Position numbers and translations under genes: made by a program
Source: Winslowiella toletana
Lineage (GTDB): Bacteria > Pseudomonadota > Gammaproteobacteria > Enterobacterales > Enterobacteriaceae
Direction: 5' to 3'
Assembly: GCF_017875465.1 (NCBI RefSeq)
Contig: NZ_JAGGMQ010000002.1
Coordinates: forward strand, 62,001 to 126,000
DNA: 64,000 nt
Shown: one piece after another, positions 25,158-33,966 of the stretch
Position numbering within the stretch: position 1 is the stretch's first letter
Layout of the letters: the number at the start of each line of letters is the position of its first letter
The notes under the pieces: model-generated
Database searches by the model: none
What the model saw: only the letters and a program-made list of their open reading frames with translations
What the model was told of the DNA's origin: nothing

Positions 25158-25461
25158 GCGTCTTCAGGCGGTGGCCCGTAATACCAGGCCGAAAGTCCGG
25201 TTCATCAGGCCAGAATGTCAGGAAGCCCTGATTGACGGGCACCTTATTGCAGGTTGCCAAGTCACCCATAAAAAATGTCATTCACCGGGGCTGTCAACAG
25301 AGAAAAGGTAATAACGTAAAAGTTGCCAGGGTGATTTTTATGTTTTTCCGGCCAACGCTGGGAGGAGATTGGGGCGCAGCTATGCAGGTGTTTTTTCGAC
25401 CATCATTCCGAGAATGAAAGGTTCATAGCTGCGCCGGTTGATAAAGTTAACCAGGTCGCAA
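25158..25461. other. gap after umuD with an inverted repeat
   Basis: About 300 bases where umuC would be expected. It contains only a perfect 12-bp inverted repeat, GGCGCAGCTATG at 25373-25384 and its complement at 25424-25435, 39 bases apart. No gene recognised. Confidence 0.5.
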
Positions 25462-26472
25462 TCAGCGACGTAAATCGATAACCATACGACCACGGATCTG
25501 GCCCTGCTCCATCTCTTTAAAAATAGTGTTGATATCCTCCAGAGGACGTAGCGCTACTTTAGGCACCACTTTACCCTCAGCAGCAAACTGGAAAGCTTCG
25601 GCAAGATCCTGACGGGTGCCAACCAGTGATCCCAGTACCTGAATGCCGTCCAGCACTAAACGAGGAATATTGAGGCTCATAGACTCGGGCGGTAAACCCA
25701 CGGCTACAACACGCCCTCCGGCCCTTACAGAATCAACAGCCGAGTTGAACGCGGCTTTCGCGACTGCAGTCACCACGGCAGCATGGGCGCCCCCGGTTTT
25801 TTCCTGAACCACTTTCGCGGCATCTTCACTTCGTGAATTAATTGTCAAATCTGCGCCCATACTCGCAGCGAGCTTGAGCTGTTCATCGTTAACGTCAATG
25901 GCAATGACTTTTGCGTTGAAAACATTCTTTGCATATTGCAGCGCAAGGTTTCCCAGCCCGCCAAGGCCGTAGACAGCGATCCATTGACCAGGTTTTATCT
26001 GGGAAACTTTAACAGCTTTATAAGTGGTCACTCCTGCACAGCTGATACTACTGGCAGCCGGTGAGTCAAGGCCATCCGGTACTTTAACCGCATAGTCAGC
26101 CACCACTATGCACTCTTCAGCCATCCCACCATCAGCGGTATAGCCTGCGTTGATAACATCCCGGCACAAGGTTTCATTGCCGCTGTTACAGTATTCACAG
26201 TGGCCGCACCCCTGAAAGAACCATGCCACAGAAGCACGATCGCCGGGTTTCAGCGACGTAACACCATCTGCTACCTCTTTAACTAATCCGATCCCTTCAT
26301 GGCCAAGGATGACACCGGTTTTATCCCCAAAATCACCGTTTTTCACATGCAGGTCGGTATGGCAGACACCACAACACTCCATTGTCAGTAGTGCCTCGCC
26401 ATGCCTGAGCGGGCGTAACACTCTGTCAGTAACATCAACCAGGTTATCTTTAGTCACTACTGCAGCTTTCAT
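25462..26472 (-). CDS. adhP: zinc-dependent alcohol dehydrogenase AdhP
   Basis: A 336-residue medium-chain alcohol dehydrogenase, oxidising ethanol and related alcohols with NAD+. Catalytic zinc ligands are seen in [10 protein letters not shown] and GHEGIG, the structural zinc site in [16 protein letters not shown], and the Rossmann motif in [14 protein letters not shown]. Length and sequence fit AdhP of enterobacteria, a gene usually chromosomal. A 7-bp palindrome CCGTACG-AGAA-CGTACGG at 26504-26521 lies in the promoter region. The upstream region is cut by the IS903-like element at 26599. Confidence 0.92.
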   Translation of the reverse strand: MKAAVVTKDNLVDVTDRVLRPLRHGEALLTMECCGVCHTDLHVKNGDFGDKTGVILGHEGIGLVKEVADGVTSLKPGDRASVAWFFQGCGHCEYCNSGNETLCRDVINAGYTADGGMAEECIVVADYAVKVPDGLDSPAASSISCAGVTTYKAVKVSQIKPGQWIAVYGLGGLGNLALQYAKNVFNAKVIAIDVNDEQLKLAASMGADLTINSRSEDAAKVVQEKTGGAHAAVVTAVAKAAFNSAVDSVRAGGRVVAVGLPPESMSLNIPRLVLDGIQVLGSLVGTRQDLAEAFQFAAEGKVVPKVALRPLEDINTIFKEMEQGQIRGRMVIDLRR

Positions 26473-26503
26473 CGTTTTCTCCGTTTAGGGATTTGAGGGC
26501 CAA

Positions 26504-26521
26504 CCGTACGAGAACGTACGG
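26504..26521 (-). promoter_or_regulatory. palindrome upstream of adhP
   Basis: CCGTACG, AGAA, CGTACGG: a perfect 7-bp inverted repeat 32 bases before the adhP start. Possible operator or leader hairpin. Confidence 0.4.
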
Positions 26522-26598
26522 CAAGCGGTAAATAACCATCTGAAAATTCAATTAGTAGACAAGGATATCCGATAAATGCTCTTTTTATAATTAAAAGG

Positions 26599-27653
26599 GG
26601 CTTTGTTGAATAAATCGAACTTTTGGCCGTAATCAGGATCAGATCACCACATTCCCGATCCTGTAGCGGTATCACGTGGCAAAACAAACGTTCAAAATCA
26701 CCAACTGGGCTGACTACAACAAGGCGCTCGTCAACCGGGGCTCACTGACATTCTGGCTTGATGAGTCGGCCGTACAGGCCTGGTATGACGAGCCCAACGC
26801 GTCTTCACGTGGTCGTCCTCAACGTTATTCTGAGCTCGCTATTTCTACCGTACTGATGCTCAAACGCGTTTTTCACCTCACGCTGCGCGCCGCGCAGGGA
26901 TTTATTGACTCCATTTTTACCCTGATGAAGCTTCCGCTCAGGTGCCCGGATTATTCCTGCGTCAGCAGACGGGCGAAGTCCGTCAATATCCCGTTCAAGA
27001 CCCCCACCCGCGGCGAAATAGCCCATCTTGTTATCGACTCCACCGGATTAAAAGTCTTCGGTGAAGGTGAGTGGAAGGTGAAAAAACACGGTCAGGAAAA
27101 GCGCCGCGTCTGGCGTAAACTGCACCTGGCGTTAGACGCCGGTACACATGAGGTTATCTGCGCTGACCTTTCCCTGAACAATGTGACGGATGCAGAGGCA
27201 TTCCCGGGCCTGATCGGTCTGACGCACCGGAAAATCAGGGTCGCCTGCGCCGACGGGGCTTATGACACTAAACGTTGCCACGACGAGCTAAGACGCAAGA
27301 AAATTAAGGCGCTTATCCCGCCGCGAACGGGCGCCGGTTACTGGTCACCGGAATATGCCGACAGAAATCAGGCAGTGGCGAGGCAACGACTTACCGGGAG
27401 CAATGCGTACTGGAAATGGCACACGGCTTACAACCGACGTTCGGTGGCAGAAACGGCGATGTACCGTGTTAAACAACTGTTCGGTGGGCATCTTACGCTG
27501 CGGGATAATGATGCGCAGGTTGGAGAAGCGATGGCCATGATCCGTGCCTTAAACAAAATGACGCGAGCAGGTATGCCAGAAAGTGTACGAATTGCCTGAG
27601 GAAGTGACTGAAAGGGGGAGTTTTTATCTAAACACGATTTATTCAACAAAGCC
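26599..27653 (+). mobile_element. IS5-family (IS903-like) insertion sequence
   Basis: A 1055-bp element with near-perfect inverted repeats GGCTTTGTTGAATAAATCG at 26599 and its complement ending at 27653. It carries one transposase gene. The 9-base flanks (ATTAAAAGG and GTCAGAAAC) do not match, so a rearrangement followed insertion or the copy moved with one flank. Confidence 0.92.
26676..27599 (+). CDS. IS903-like transposase
   Basis: A 307-residue transposase, exactly the length of IS903 transposases. The DDE residues lie in LVIDSTGLKVFGEGEW, VACADGAYDT and the C-terminal AETAMYRVKQLFG region. Full length, no frameshift. Confidence 0.93.
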   Translation: MAKQTFKITNWADYNKALVNRGSLTFWLDESAVQAWYDEPNASSRGRPQRYSELAISTVLMLKRVFHLTLRAAQGFIDSIFTLMKLPLRCPDYSCVSRRAKSVNIPFKTPTRGEIAHLVIDSTGLKVFGEGEWKVKKHGQEKRRVWRKLHLALDAGTHEVICADLSLNNVTDAEAFPGLIGLTHRKIRVACADGAYDTKRCHDELRRKKIKALIPPRTGAGYWSPEYADRNQAVARQRLTGSNAYWKWHTAYNRRSVAETAMYRVKQLFGGHLTLRDNDAQVGEAMAMIRALNKMTRAGMPESVRIA

Positions 27654-27662
27654 GTCAGAAAC

Positions 27663-28133
27663 ATGACGCTCAAGGATATCCCGTTCTTCATAACGCAGTG
27701 TGAGGAAAGCGCCCGGGACAGGCACCTTCACAGCGATCTGCTGACGGCCAGAGGGAGCAAATCATTTGAGAAGGACGTCAGAGAGGTGCTCAGATTGCAC
27801 GCCGTCGGTCAGCCTTCGGCACACTTCCTGGTGGTGCTGGTTCGTGCGTCTGATGAACGGCCGGCCGGGTTTATGTGGGTGCGTTCAGCGGAGGATCTTA
27901 CCGGTACACGCTGTATCGAGATATTTGTGGTACACGTTGCAAAACCCATGCGGGGTAAAGGCGGGGGGCAACTTCTGATTTCCCTGGCGATTGAGGGTTA
28001 CGGACAGCACCGAATTACAGCCAGGTGTTATCCCGCTTCTGCCCTGATGAACAGAATGCTTAGGCAGCGGGGATTTGAAGTCATGGGCACGTCAGAACGT
28101 GGCGCTCATTACCTTTGCCGGCTTCCATCATAA
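27663..28133 (+). CDS. GNAT-family acetyltransferase
   Basis: A 156-residue protein with a GNAT fold: FVVHVAKPMRGKGGGQLLIS carries the acetyl-CoA pyrophosphate loop (R/Q-x-x-G-x-G-like), preceded by strand AGFMWVRS and followed by a C-terminal strand motif (MLRQRGFEVMG). The substrate is unknown. The gene begins ten bases after the IS903-like element, so its native promoter, and possibly its true start, were lost. Confidence 0.7.
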   Translation: MTLKDIPFFITQCEESARDRHLHSDLLTARGSKSFEKDVREVLRLHAVGQPSAHFLVVLVRASDERPAGFMWVRSAEDLTGTRCIEIFVVHVAKPMRGKGGGQLLISLAIEGYGQHRITARCYPASALMNRMLRQRGFEVMGTSERGAHYLCRLPS

Positions 28134-28186
28134 AACACTCAGTAAACCCCCGCACATAATCGGCAGGCCCCTCAGCCGATATATGT

Positions 28187-28282
28187 ATTCAAAATGTATT
28201 ACATTTGTATTTTAAATCGCTTGACCTTTCTCTGCTTCAGGCAGATAGTAGAACTACATCTGTATTACTTTTGAATTACATG
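28187..28282 (+). promoter_or_regulatory. promoter and operator half-sites of partition module 1
   Basis: Repeated TGTATTAC/TGTATT half-sites occur at 28193-28215 and 28261-28280, either side of a candidate promoter (TTGACC 28221, 17-base spacer, GATAGT 28244). These match the palindromic sites found at 30657, 30724, 31459 and 33376. Autoregulation by the ParA/partner pair is inferred. Confidence 0.6.
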
Positions 28283-28293
28283 TGAGGTTGTAA

Positions 28294-29118
28294 ATGGCTG
28301 ATAAAGTTTTGGATTTGCAGGCATTCGTCATTGCAGCAATGAGTAATAAAGGAGGGCCTGGTAAAACGTCTTCCACTACCAATACTGCCGTCGCCCTTGC
28401 CCTGATGGGAAATCGCGTGCTGGTTGTCGATGCCGATCAGCAGGCGAACGCGACAGAGGTGCTGACGCATGGCAAAAAATTCTATGCTCAGTTTGGGCCG
28501 ACAATCTGCGATTTGTACAGCAATCAGAAATTTAACGTACGTGATGTCATTATCCCCGCCAAAAATGGTGGGGAGGATATTCCGGGACTCTTCCTGATCC
28601 CGTCCGACCCCTCTTTTGAGCGCGTCATGGAAAACAGTATGGCCAGGCCACATCGGGAAAAAATTCTGCTCCGCCACCTCAAGCCGGTGTTAAGCGAGTT
28701 CGACTTTATCCTTATCGACTGCTCGCCGGCGCTGAACCTGTCTTCAACCAATGCAGCGTATATCGCGGATCATGTCATTATCCCAATAGATGGCGGTTCT
28801 TTCTCGCTGACTGGTGCAGAGACCGTGCTGGATTATCTGGATGAGATTAAAGAAGAAAAGTTCTCTAATTACAGCCTGTTCCGGAACGAGTTCAACAGTT
28901 CCAAGAAGAAGATGAATACATTCCTGCAGGATGAACTTGAAGGGAACGAGCGCTTTAAAAATAACGTGCTTACTACCCGTATACGCGCCGACGAGAACAT
29001 TGCCCAGGCCCAGGTGGTGTGTAAGCCTCTCTATTTTTATAAGCGTGGTGCTCTGGTACTGAACGACTACCGGGCTATGGCAAAAGAAATTATGACTATT
29101 AAAGAAGGAGCACTCTGA
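28294..29118 (+). CDS. parA: ParA-family partition ATPase, module 1
   Basis: A 274-residue deviant Walker-type ATPase that positions plasmid copies. Motif KGGPGKTS is the P-loop (signature lysine plus GKT), VLVVDADQQAN is Walker A', and FILIDCSPALN is Walker B. No N-terminal DNA-binding domain is evident beyond about 10 residues, as in type Ib ParA proteins, so regulation would depend on the partner. GAGG precedes ATG 28294. The stop overlaps the ATG of the next gene (ATG at 29118), showing coupling. Confidence 0.9.
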   Translation: MADKVLDLQAFVIAAMSNKGGPGKTSSTTNTAVALALMGNRVLVVDADQQANATEVLTHGKKFYAQFGPTICDLYSNQKFNVRDVIIPAKNGGEDIPGLFLIPSDPSFERVMENSMARPHREKILLRHLKPVLSEFDFILIDCSPALNLSSTNAAYIADHVIIPIDGGSFSLTGAETVLDYLDEIKEEKFSNYSLFRNEFNSSKKKMNTFLQDELEGNERFKNNVLTTRIRADENIAQAQVVCKPLYFYKRGALVLNDYRAMAKEIMTIKEGAL

Positions 29119-29411
29119 TGGCCGGAAAACTTGAACGACCACAGGTACAAAGGCCTGCAGCATCCAAGCCAGAACAGGAAAGCCGCCTTACCAATGTCAG
29201 AACCAGGCGTAACAGAACGACCAGTGAGGCCCCGAAAACGGTACGCCTGACGGCGGATGAGAAGCTGATGTGCGCAAAGCTGACGGGCGCCGTTCAGGAC
29301 CTGGCACCCAGCAAGACGATTACCGATTCGACTATCCTTCGCGCCGCCCTTTATCTTGCCAATCAGGCCGGACCTGAGAAGCTGGTAAAGATGGTAAAAG
29401 AGTATCTCTGA
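29118..29411 (+). CDS. small ribbon-helix-helix-like ParB partner, module 1
   Basis: A 97-residue basic protein with a flexible N terminus (residues 1-40, many Pro, Arg and Thr) and a C-terminal helical domain (KTVRLTADEKLMCAKLTGAV). This is the layout of type Ib partition centromere-binding proteins, whose N-terminal tail stimulates ParA and whose ribbon-helix-helix domain binds repeated operators. Coupled directly to parA. It is the probable binder of the TGTAATAC palindromes. Confidence 0.7.
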   Translation: MAGKLERPQVQRPAASKPEQESRLTNVRTRRNRTTSEAPKTVRLTADEKLMCAKLTGAVQDLAPSKTITDSTILRAALYLANQAGPEKLVKMVKEYL

Positions 29412-29531
29412 CCTGTCACCGGCCGGGATCGCAGCAAATGCGTTTCCGGCCTGTCTGACCCTGCCCGATAAAAGCCGGTTTGTGTGCTGAAGGGCTGATA
29501 CCTGCAGATGTCGGGCACTGACAGTCTGCGC

Positions 29532-30194
29532 CTATTTACCCGTTATTATCATTCCCGTCATATTCTGCGCGTTGAAGTAGGTTATCTCGCTGACTCTCTT
29601 ACCACCCTTTATTTCCTGCATGAATACATTTTCTCCGTATACTTTCAATAGTGCGTATTTATTATCATTATTTTTGTATACCTCAAAGTTACCGGCTTCA
29701 GCATGCGACCGACCAATGATAGTAAATGTAAAGCTGAACAAAAACATAGCCATCGAAATCAAAATCACTGTCGCGGTCTGAGCGCGTAAAGGAGAATCAC
29801 CTTCTTTAAAATCATCTTTGTATCTGACAAGGCAAAAAACAAGGCCGCCTAAAAACCAGCACATAAACGCCGACTGTAATGTTTTTTCCACATAGAAGAA
29901 CAACACTACTGAGTACACAAGCCAGCACGAAAAAGGAGCCAGTGCATATAATCCTTTATTATTTTTGTCTTCAGCTTTTGCCATTATCGCCATGGACGTT
30001 ATAGCAACAGGAAATATAAACAAATATAAGTAGAGCAGGTCATTTGCTACGGTCGGTACTGATATTTCGATGTAATCGAGAGGGATGTTTAAAGCGCTGC
30101 AATATCCACGTTCAAAAAAATAGACCGCGGCGTAAATCATCATGGTTCCGATAGCAATAACTAACCCTTCCCTTTTCAGAAATCTTTCTATCAT
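29532..30194 (-). CDS. hypothetical multi-pass membrane protein
   Basis: A 220-residue protein with about five hydrophobic segments (residues 12-30, 48-67, 80-102, 108-122 and 140-160) and a soluble C-terminal tail of about 50 residues (VYKNNDNKYALLKVYGEN). AT-rich relative to parA. No family recognised. It converges on the partition operon and has a ribosome site-like GGGA before the start. Confidence 0.55.
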   Translation of the reverse strand: MIERFLKREGLVIAIGTMMIYAAVYFFERGYCSALNIPLDYIEISVPTVANDLLYLYLFIFPVAITSMAIMAKAEDKNNKGLYALAPFSCWLVYSVVLFFYVEKTLQSAFMCWFLGGLVFCLVRYKDDFKEGDSPLRAQTATVILISMAMFLFSFTFTIIGRSHAEAGNFEVYKNNDNKYALLKVYGENVFMQEIKGGKRVSEITYFNAQNMTGMIITGK

Positions 30195-30752
30195 AGGTGC
30201 ATCCCTGTTTCGATTGCCGTACTGAAGGGTTTCACTATATCAAGAGATCCGCCTGGCAGCATCCGGCTTTACCGTCTTAACCCCCTGACCGTGCTTAAAC
30301 AGCGTCCGACCGGCCTGTTCCTGTGCAACGTAACAAAACAGGTATACGGTTACCCGCCCTCCCCTCTCTGCCCTCTTTTCACCGCCCGCCCGCACCGGTA
30401 CTGGCCTGGTGCGGGCATTATTCCCTCTTCCTGCCCGCAAGACTGTCCTGACGTGGTTTTTTCTGCGTAACGGATACCGGTCTTTACTGGATTTTGTTAC
30501 CCTGCCCTTCTGCCCGTGGCGAATTATTCCGGTGGCGCCGGGCGCCGGCGGACGTCAGAATAAGGCATAAAGCGCGATAACGCGGAGATTGAAATCTGCG
30601 GCCTCTTACCCCTGTAACGATTGCAGAATTCACACAGCGCACCGTGGGAATACATATGTAATACAAACGTATTGCACTGATTGTCTAATGCGGTTCCGGT
30701 GTGACGGACAAAAGTATTACGTATGTAATACAACTGTATTTCAGGAGGCTTT
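30195..30752. promoter_or_regulatory. non-coding region with module 1 operator palindromes
   Basis: About 560 bases. 30240-30640 is GC-rich with no gene. Two sites of the form TGTAATAC-N4-GTATTNCA lie at 30657-30676 and 30724-30743, with an overlapping palindrome GTATTAC-GTAT-GTAATAC at 30714-30731, directly before the recombinase gene. They probably repress it. Confidence 0.65.
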
Positions 30753-31463
30753 GTGCTGATGACAACCGAAGGGGCGGCGGTGCCGTCCCGGAGCTGGCAG
30801 ACGGCGATTGCGCTGCGGCGCATGGCCCTGTTACAGCCACACCTGCCCCACTACCTGCTGGCGCCGGAGGTGGCGGTCCTGCTCAGCTATATCCACGACG
30901 AACGTCAGCGGATGCTGTTTGCCACCCTCTGGAACACGGGCGCGCGCATTACCGAGGCGCTGACCCTGACGCCGGAAGACATCGAACTGGACGGGCCGCG
31001 CCCCTGTCTGCGGCTGCGTACACTCAAGCAGCGTAACCGCGGGCGCGGGCGGCCGGCGAGGGATGAGCGCATTGCCCGCGTGGTGCCGTTACTGGATGAC
31101 GTGTTTGTGCGCGATCTGCGGCGTTATCTGGCGACGTTTCGTCCCGGCCGACGTCAGCCGCTGTTCGCCAGCAGCCGCAAAACGGCCTGGAGCTGGCTGA
31201 AGCAGGCGGAGGAGCGTGCACGCGATGCGGGAATGGTCTTTGCGGTGTCGCCACTGAGCCCGAAGACGCTGCGTCACAGCTACGCGATGCATCTCTTTCT
31301 CAATCATGTGCCGCCGAAGGTGGTGCAGACCTATATGGGGCATGAACGCTACGAAAGCACCGAGGTGTATCTGAAGGTGTTTGCGCTTGATGTGGCGCCG
31401 CAGCTGGGCATTCGTTTCACGCTTGATGCTCAGGAGTGGGCACCGGAGTTACTTAATAGGTAA
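30753..31463 (+). CDS. ResD-like tyrosine recombinase, module 1
   Basis: A 236-residue site-specific recombinase like the ResD/D protein of F-type plasmids, which resolves multimers. Catalytic residues are visible: Arg in NTGARITEAL, Lys in RTLKQRNRG, His-x-x-Arg in KTLRHSYAMH, His in YMGHERYEST and Tyr in EVYLKVF. AGGAGG at 30743-30748 supports GTG 30753 or ATG 30759. A homologue sits in module 2 (52508-53488), supporting parallel module architecture. Confidence 0.85.
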   Translation: MLMTTEGAAVPSRSWQTAIALRRMALLQPHLPHYLLAPEVAVLLSYIHDERQRMLFATLWNTGARITEALTLTPEDIELDGPRPCLRLRTLKQRNRGRGRPARDERIARVVPLLDDVFVRDLRRYLATFRPGRRQPLFASSRKTAWSWLKQAEERARDAGMVFAVSPLSPKTLRHSYAMHLFLNHVPPKVVQTYMGHERYESTEVYLKVFALDVAPQLGIRFTLDAQEWAPELLNR

Positions 31464-31478
31464 TACAAGAGTATTTCA
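31459..31478 (+). promoter_or_regulatory. module 1 operator palindrome before the 31551 gene
   Basis: GGTAATAC-AAGA-GTATTTCA, overlapping the stop region of the recombinase gene, followed by further TGTATTAC half-sites at about 31493-31528. Confidence 0.65.
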
Positions 31479-31550
31479 AGTGTATTCTTTGTGTATTACA
31501 TTTGATATACTTAGTGTATTACATTTTTCAGGATAAACAGGGAGTCAGCG

Positions 31551-32099
31551 ATGGCCACAGAGAAGGAGCACCTGGAACGCAGGGAGATAGCGCTGGCGCT
31601 GGCGCGTGTACAAATCGCCATCGTTTTTGGTGACGTGCTGCCCGTTGATGACGTTGAGCTGGCGCACATCACGCCGGCAGACTGTGAAAGAGTGCGCCTG
31701 TCCTGGCGCAGTCACCCTGAGCGTCAGAAGATAACGTTCAACTGGCTGCGCCATCACAATAAACGTCGCGACAGGCTTGATGTGACCATTCACTGTCTCG
31801 GCGAACTGTGCGGCATTATGCTGGCGCGTCACAGTCGCCGGCGCATCAACGTTAACCTGCGCTATGTGGAAAGCAGTCCTTATCCGCATCCGCTGGCCGG
31901 CTACATTCTGCCGGTGGCGCTCATCATTGCTGAAAGTTTTGCGGACGCTTATGGCGCCATGCAGGTCACCGTGAGCCAACCCGATCGCGCGCTTGTACCT
32001 CATTATCGTCAGCAGGGTTACGAGCTGACTGCGGCCGATCGCAGCCGTGAGAAACGCGGCTGCCCGATTCGGGCCAAAATTCTGGTGAAAACCCTGTGA
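31551..32099 (+). CDS. hypothetical plasmid protein, GNAT-like C-terminal half
   Basis: A 182-residue protein with a His/Arg-rich middle (SWRSHPERQ, RHHNKRRDRLD). The C-terminal stretch LPVALIIAESFADAYGAMQV and HYRQQGYELT resembles the end of GNAT folds, but the acetyl-CoA loop is not clear. GGAG precedes ATG. Preceded by several operator half-sites, so controlled with the partition genes. Function unknown. Confidence 0.55.
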   Translation: MATEKEHLERREIALALARVQIAIVFGDVLPVDDVELAHITPADCERVRLSWRSHPERQKITFNWLRHHNKRRDRLDVTIHCLGELCGIMLARHSRRRINVNLRYVESSPYPHPLAGYILPVALIIAESFADAYGAMQVTVSQPDRALVPHYRQQGYELTAADRSREKRGCPIRAKILVKTL

Positions 32100-32166
32100 C
32101 AGGCAGAACGCGCATTTTCTGTGCAGGCAGGGTATAATGAAACCAGTCCAACATCCGGAGGGGCTT

Positions 32167-32541
32167 ATGGCCACCAGACACTACTTTAACGCTGATGAAA
32201 CCGGCGCCGCGCACAAGCCCGTGCAGCCGCAGGTCATGCCTGACGTGCCGCAGCTGCAGAGTGAATACCGGGCCGTGCTGGATTTTGCCGTCAGGTTTAA
32301 CCGCCGACGGTCACGTTTGGCCGGAATGAAACCGAACCTGAATACCGAGGCGCTGATCCGGGGTGAAATGACACGTCTGGTGCAGGCAGGGCAGGCGGGT
32401 AAACTGGCACCGGCGAAGCTGAAGCGGATGGTGATAGCGTCTGCGCAGAAGAACCGCAGCCATCGCCAGTGGACGCCTGATGCGACGCTGGAACGGCGCC
32501 ATGGCATGCTGGCCGGTGCGCAACGCCACGTTAAAATCTGA
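32167..32541 (+). CDS. hypothetical plasmid protein
   Basis: A 124-residue basic protein starting at ATG 32167 with GGAGGGG upstream. Helical and Arg-rich (NRRRSRLAGMKPNLNTEALI), suggesting nucleic-acid binding, but no family recognised. It follows the 31551 gene by 67 bases in the same direction. Confidence 0.55.
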   Translation: MATRHYFNADETGAAHKPVQPQVMPDVPQLQSEYRAVLDFAVRFNRRRSRLAGMKPNLNTEALIRGEMTRLVQAGQAGKLAPAKLKRMVIASAQKNRSHRQWTPDATLERRHGMLAGAQRHVKI

Positions 32542-32577
32542 CGCATACTGGAAGACCCGCCGCGAGCGGGTGTTTAT

Positions 32578-33354
32578 TCAGATGTCATCCAAATAAACAT
32601 TAATAATCAGCCAGCCGTAAATTTTCTCAACAAAGCCGCGTATACGCTCAACTACAAGCCTTGCATCTTCAGCTGATATATCTCTTGATTTACCGTCCTG
32701 AGTTTTGCCGTTTCGGTGAACAATATCGTGTCTCAACTCCATGATGACATTAAGTTCAGGTACAGTAAGCCTGACCTCTGCGGCCATCGTTTTATTTAAT
32801 ACGGCCTCATATATTTTTACAACGTTTGTTATCTTGTGGAAGAGTCTCTTACTGATGTCCTCAAGTATTTTTTTATCCAGCCAGGCGATATTGTCCATGT
32901 CCAGCAAGTCTGATATAGGTATTTTCTCGTCTTTAAGGCCTGTGAGATTTTTAAGCGCATTGCGTCTGTAATCGTCTGACGCCACCGCTACTGATAACAG
33001 CATGTCCTGCAGGCAGGTCTCCATTAACGTAACAGCATAAGAGATACTCATTTTATTGAAGAGTGGGCTGTCCTGTTTATTTATTAATGAAATAATATCT
33101 GTTATCTGCAATAAAAATATGTCATGTGTACTGGTAAATTTTCTGTGAGCCTGCTTTGTCAGCTCATCGGGCGTGAACCAGTCTTCATCAAAATCTAAGG
33201 CTCCGGATTCAAGTTGCCGGTCGTAGTCCTCACTTGCCTTTTGCCATGCCTCTGTGCCTTCCTCTTCTTCCCCCAGACCATACTCCTCCATGATCCAGTC
33301 TCTTCGTGGCTGCTCCATTTCCCACTCGATCCATTCATTCTTAACACTACCCAT
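32578..33354 (-). CDS. HEPN-domain protein (candidate RNase toxin or defence protein)
   Basis: A 258-residue acidic protein with a disordered acidic N terminus (residues 20-60) and a helical C-terminal domain (about 75-245). The motif Arg208-x4-His213 in LRHDIVHRNG is the R-x4-6-H signature of HEPN ribonucleases found in toxin-antitoxin, abortive-infection and RNA-processing proteins. AAGGAG precedes the start. A perfect-spaced module 1 operator (33376-33395) lies 22 bases upstream. No antitoxin gene is adjacent. HEPN assignment is from motif and helicity only. Confidence 0.6.
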   Translation of the reverse strand: MGSVKNEWIEWEMEQPRRDWIMEEYGLGEEEEGTEAWQKASEDYDRQLESGALDFDEDWFTPDELTKQAHRKFTSTHDIFLLQITDIISLINKQDSPLFNKMSISYAVTLMETCLQDMLLSVAVASDDYRRNALKNLTGLKDEKIPISDLLDMDNIAWLDKKILEDISKRLFHKITNVVKIYEAVLNKTMAAEVRLTVPELNVIMELRHDIVHRNGKTQDGKSRDISAEDARLVVERIRGFVEKIYGWLIINVYLDDI

Positions 33355-33375
33355 ATCAACTCCTTGTAGTTTTTT

Positions 33376-33395
33376 TGTAATGCATATGTATTACA
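33376..33395 (-). promoter_or_regulatory. module 1 operator palindrome before the HEPN gene
   Basis: TGTAATGC-ATAT-GTATTACA, one mismatch from a perfect 8+4+8 palindrome, immediately upstream of the HEPN gene. Confidence 0.7.
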
Positions 33396-33438
33396 ATTTT
33401 GATTTGAAGGTATTAACCTATGTTTTAAGTTCAGACTT

Positions 33439-33927
33439 TTACTTCATCTTTTCAATTATAGAAGACAGGAATAAAATGATTTCTGTCAGCTCTTCATGAT
33501 CTTCCCTTTTATCAAAGTATTCGTAAGGGTCGCCCTTTAACATGATCATATAATTATCCTGAATATCACTGGCTGCGGCTTTTTTAAATTTTTCATATTT
33601 TTCCATAAAAACTTTGCTGTCTTTTTTTTTCATAAACAGGCAAAGCTGCAAGGCTTTTGTGTCGCTGACTGAGTAGCTTTTGTAAGCTGCGTCAAAGGCA
33701 ATGGCAGGATCAGAATCATATACTGACTCTCTACCCGTGATACTGTCCATTCTGAATTGCTCAAAGAAGCCGTTAATCATTACGAGAAGTTTCTCCCGTT
33801 TCCACTCATGGAAAGATTTGGAGCGTGCATCTCTGGCGATTAACCAGTTAATCAGGGAAGTCAGTAATACTCCTAACAGCGAACCTGATATGCCTAACAG
33901 AGTAATATTTGCAGCAGTCAATTCCAT
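33439..33927 (-). CDS. hypothetical single-pass membrane protein
   Basis: A 162-residue protein with one N-terminal membrane segment (residues 8-29, ITLLGISGSLLGVLLTSLIN) and a cytoplasmic helical domain. AT-rich. It lies between the HEPN gene and the umuC remnant, in the same direction as the HEPN gene. No family recognised. Confidence 0.55.
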   Translation of the reverse strand: MELTAANITLLGISGSLLGVLLTSLINWLIARDARSKSFHEWKREKLLVMINGFFEQFRMDSITGRESVYDSDPAIAFDAAYKSYSVSDTKALQLCLFMKKKDSKVFMEKYEKFKKAAASDIQDNYMIMLKGDPYEYFDKREDHEELTEIILFLSSIIEKMK

Positions 33928-33966
33928 CTTTTACAGCCCTTTTGTTGAGAAGACGGTTTTTTCGAA

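Noticed and set aside
28294..29411. Chromosomal ParA/Soj locus
   Set aside because: The small partner with a flexible N terminus, the operator repeats and the ResD-like gene fit a plasmid type Ib system.
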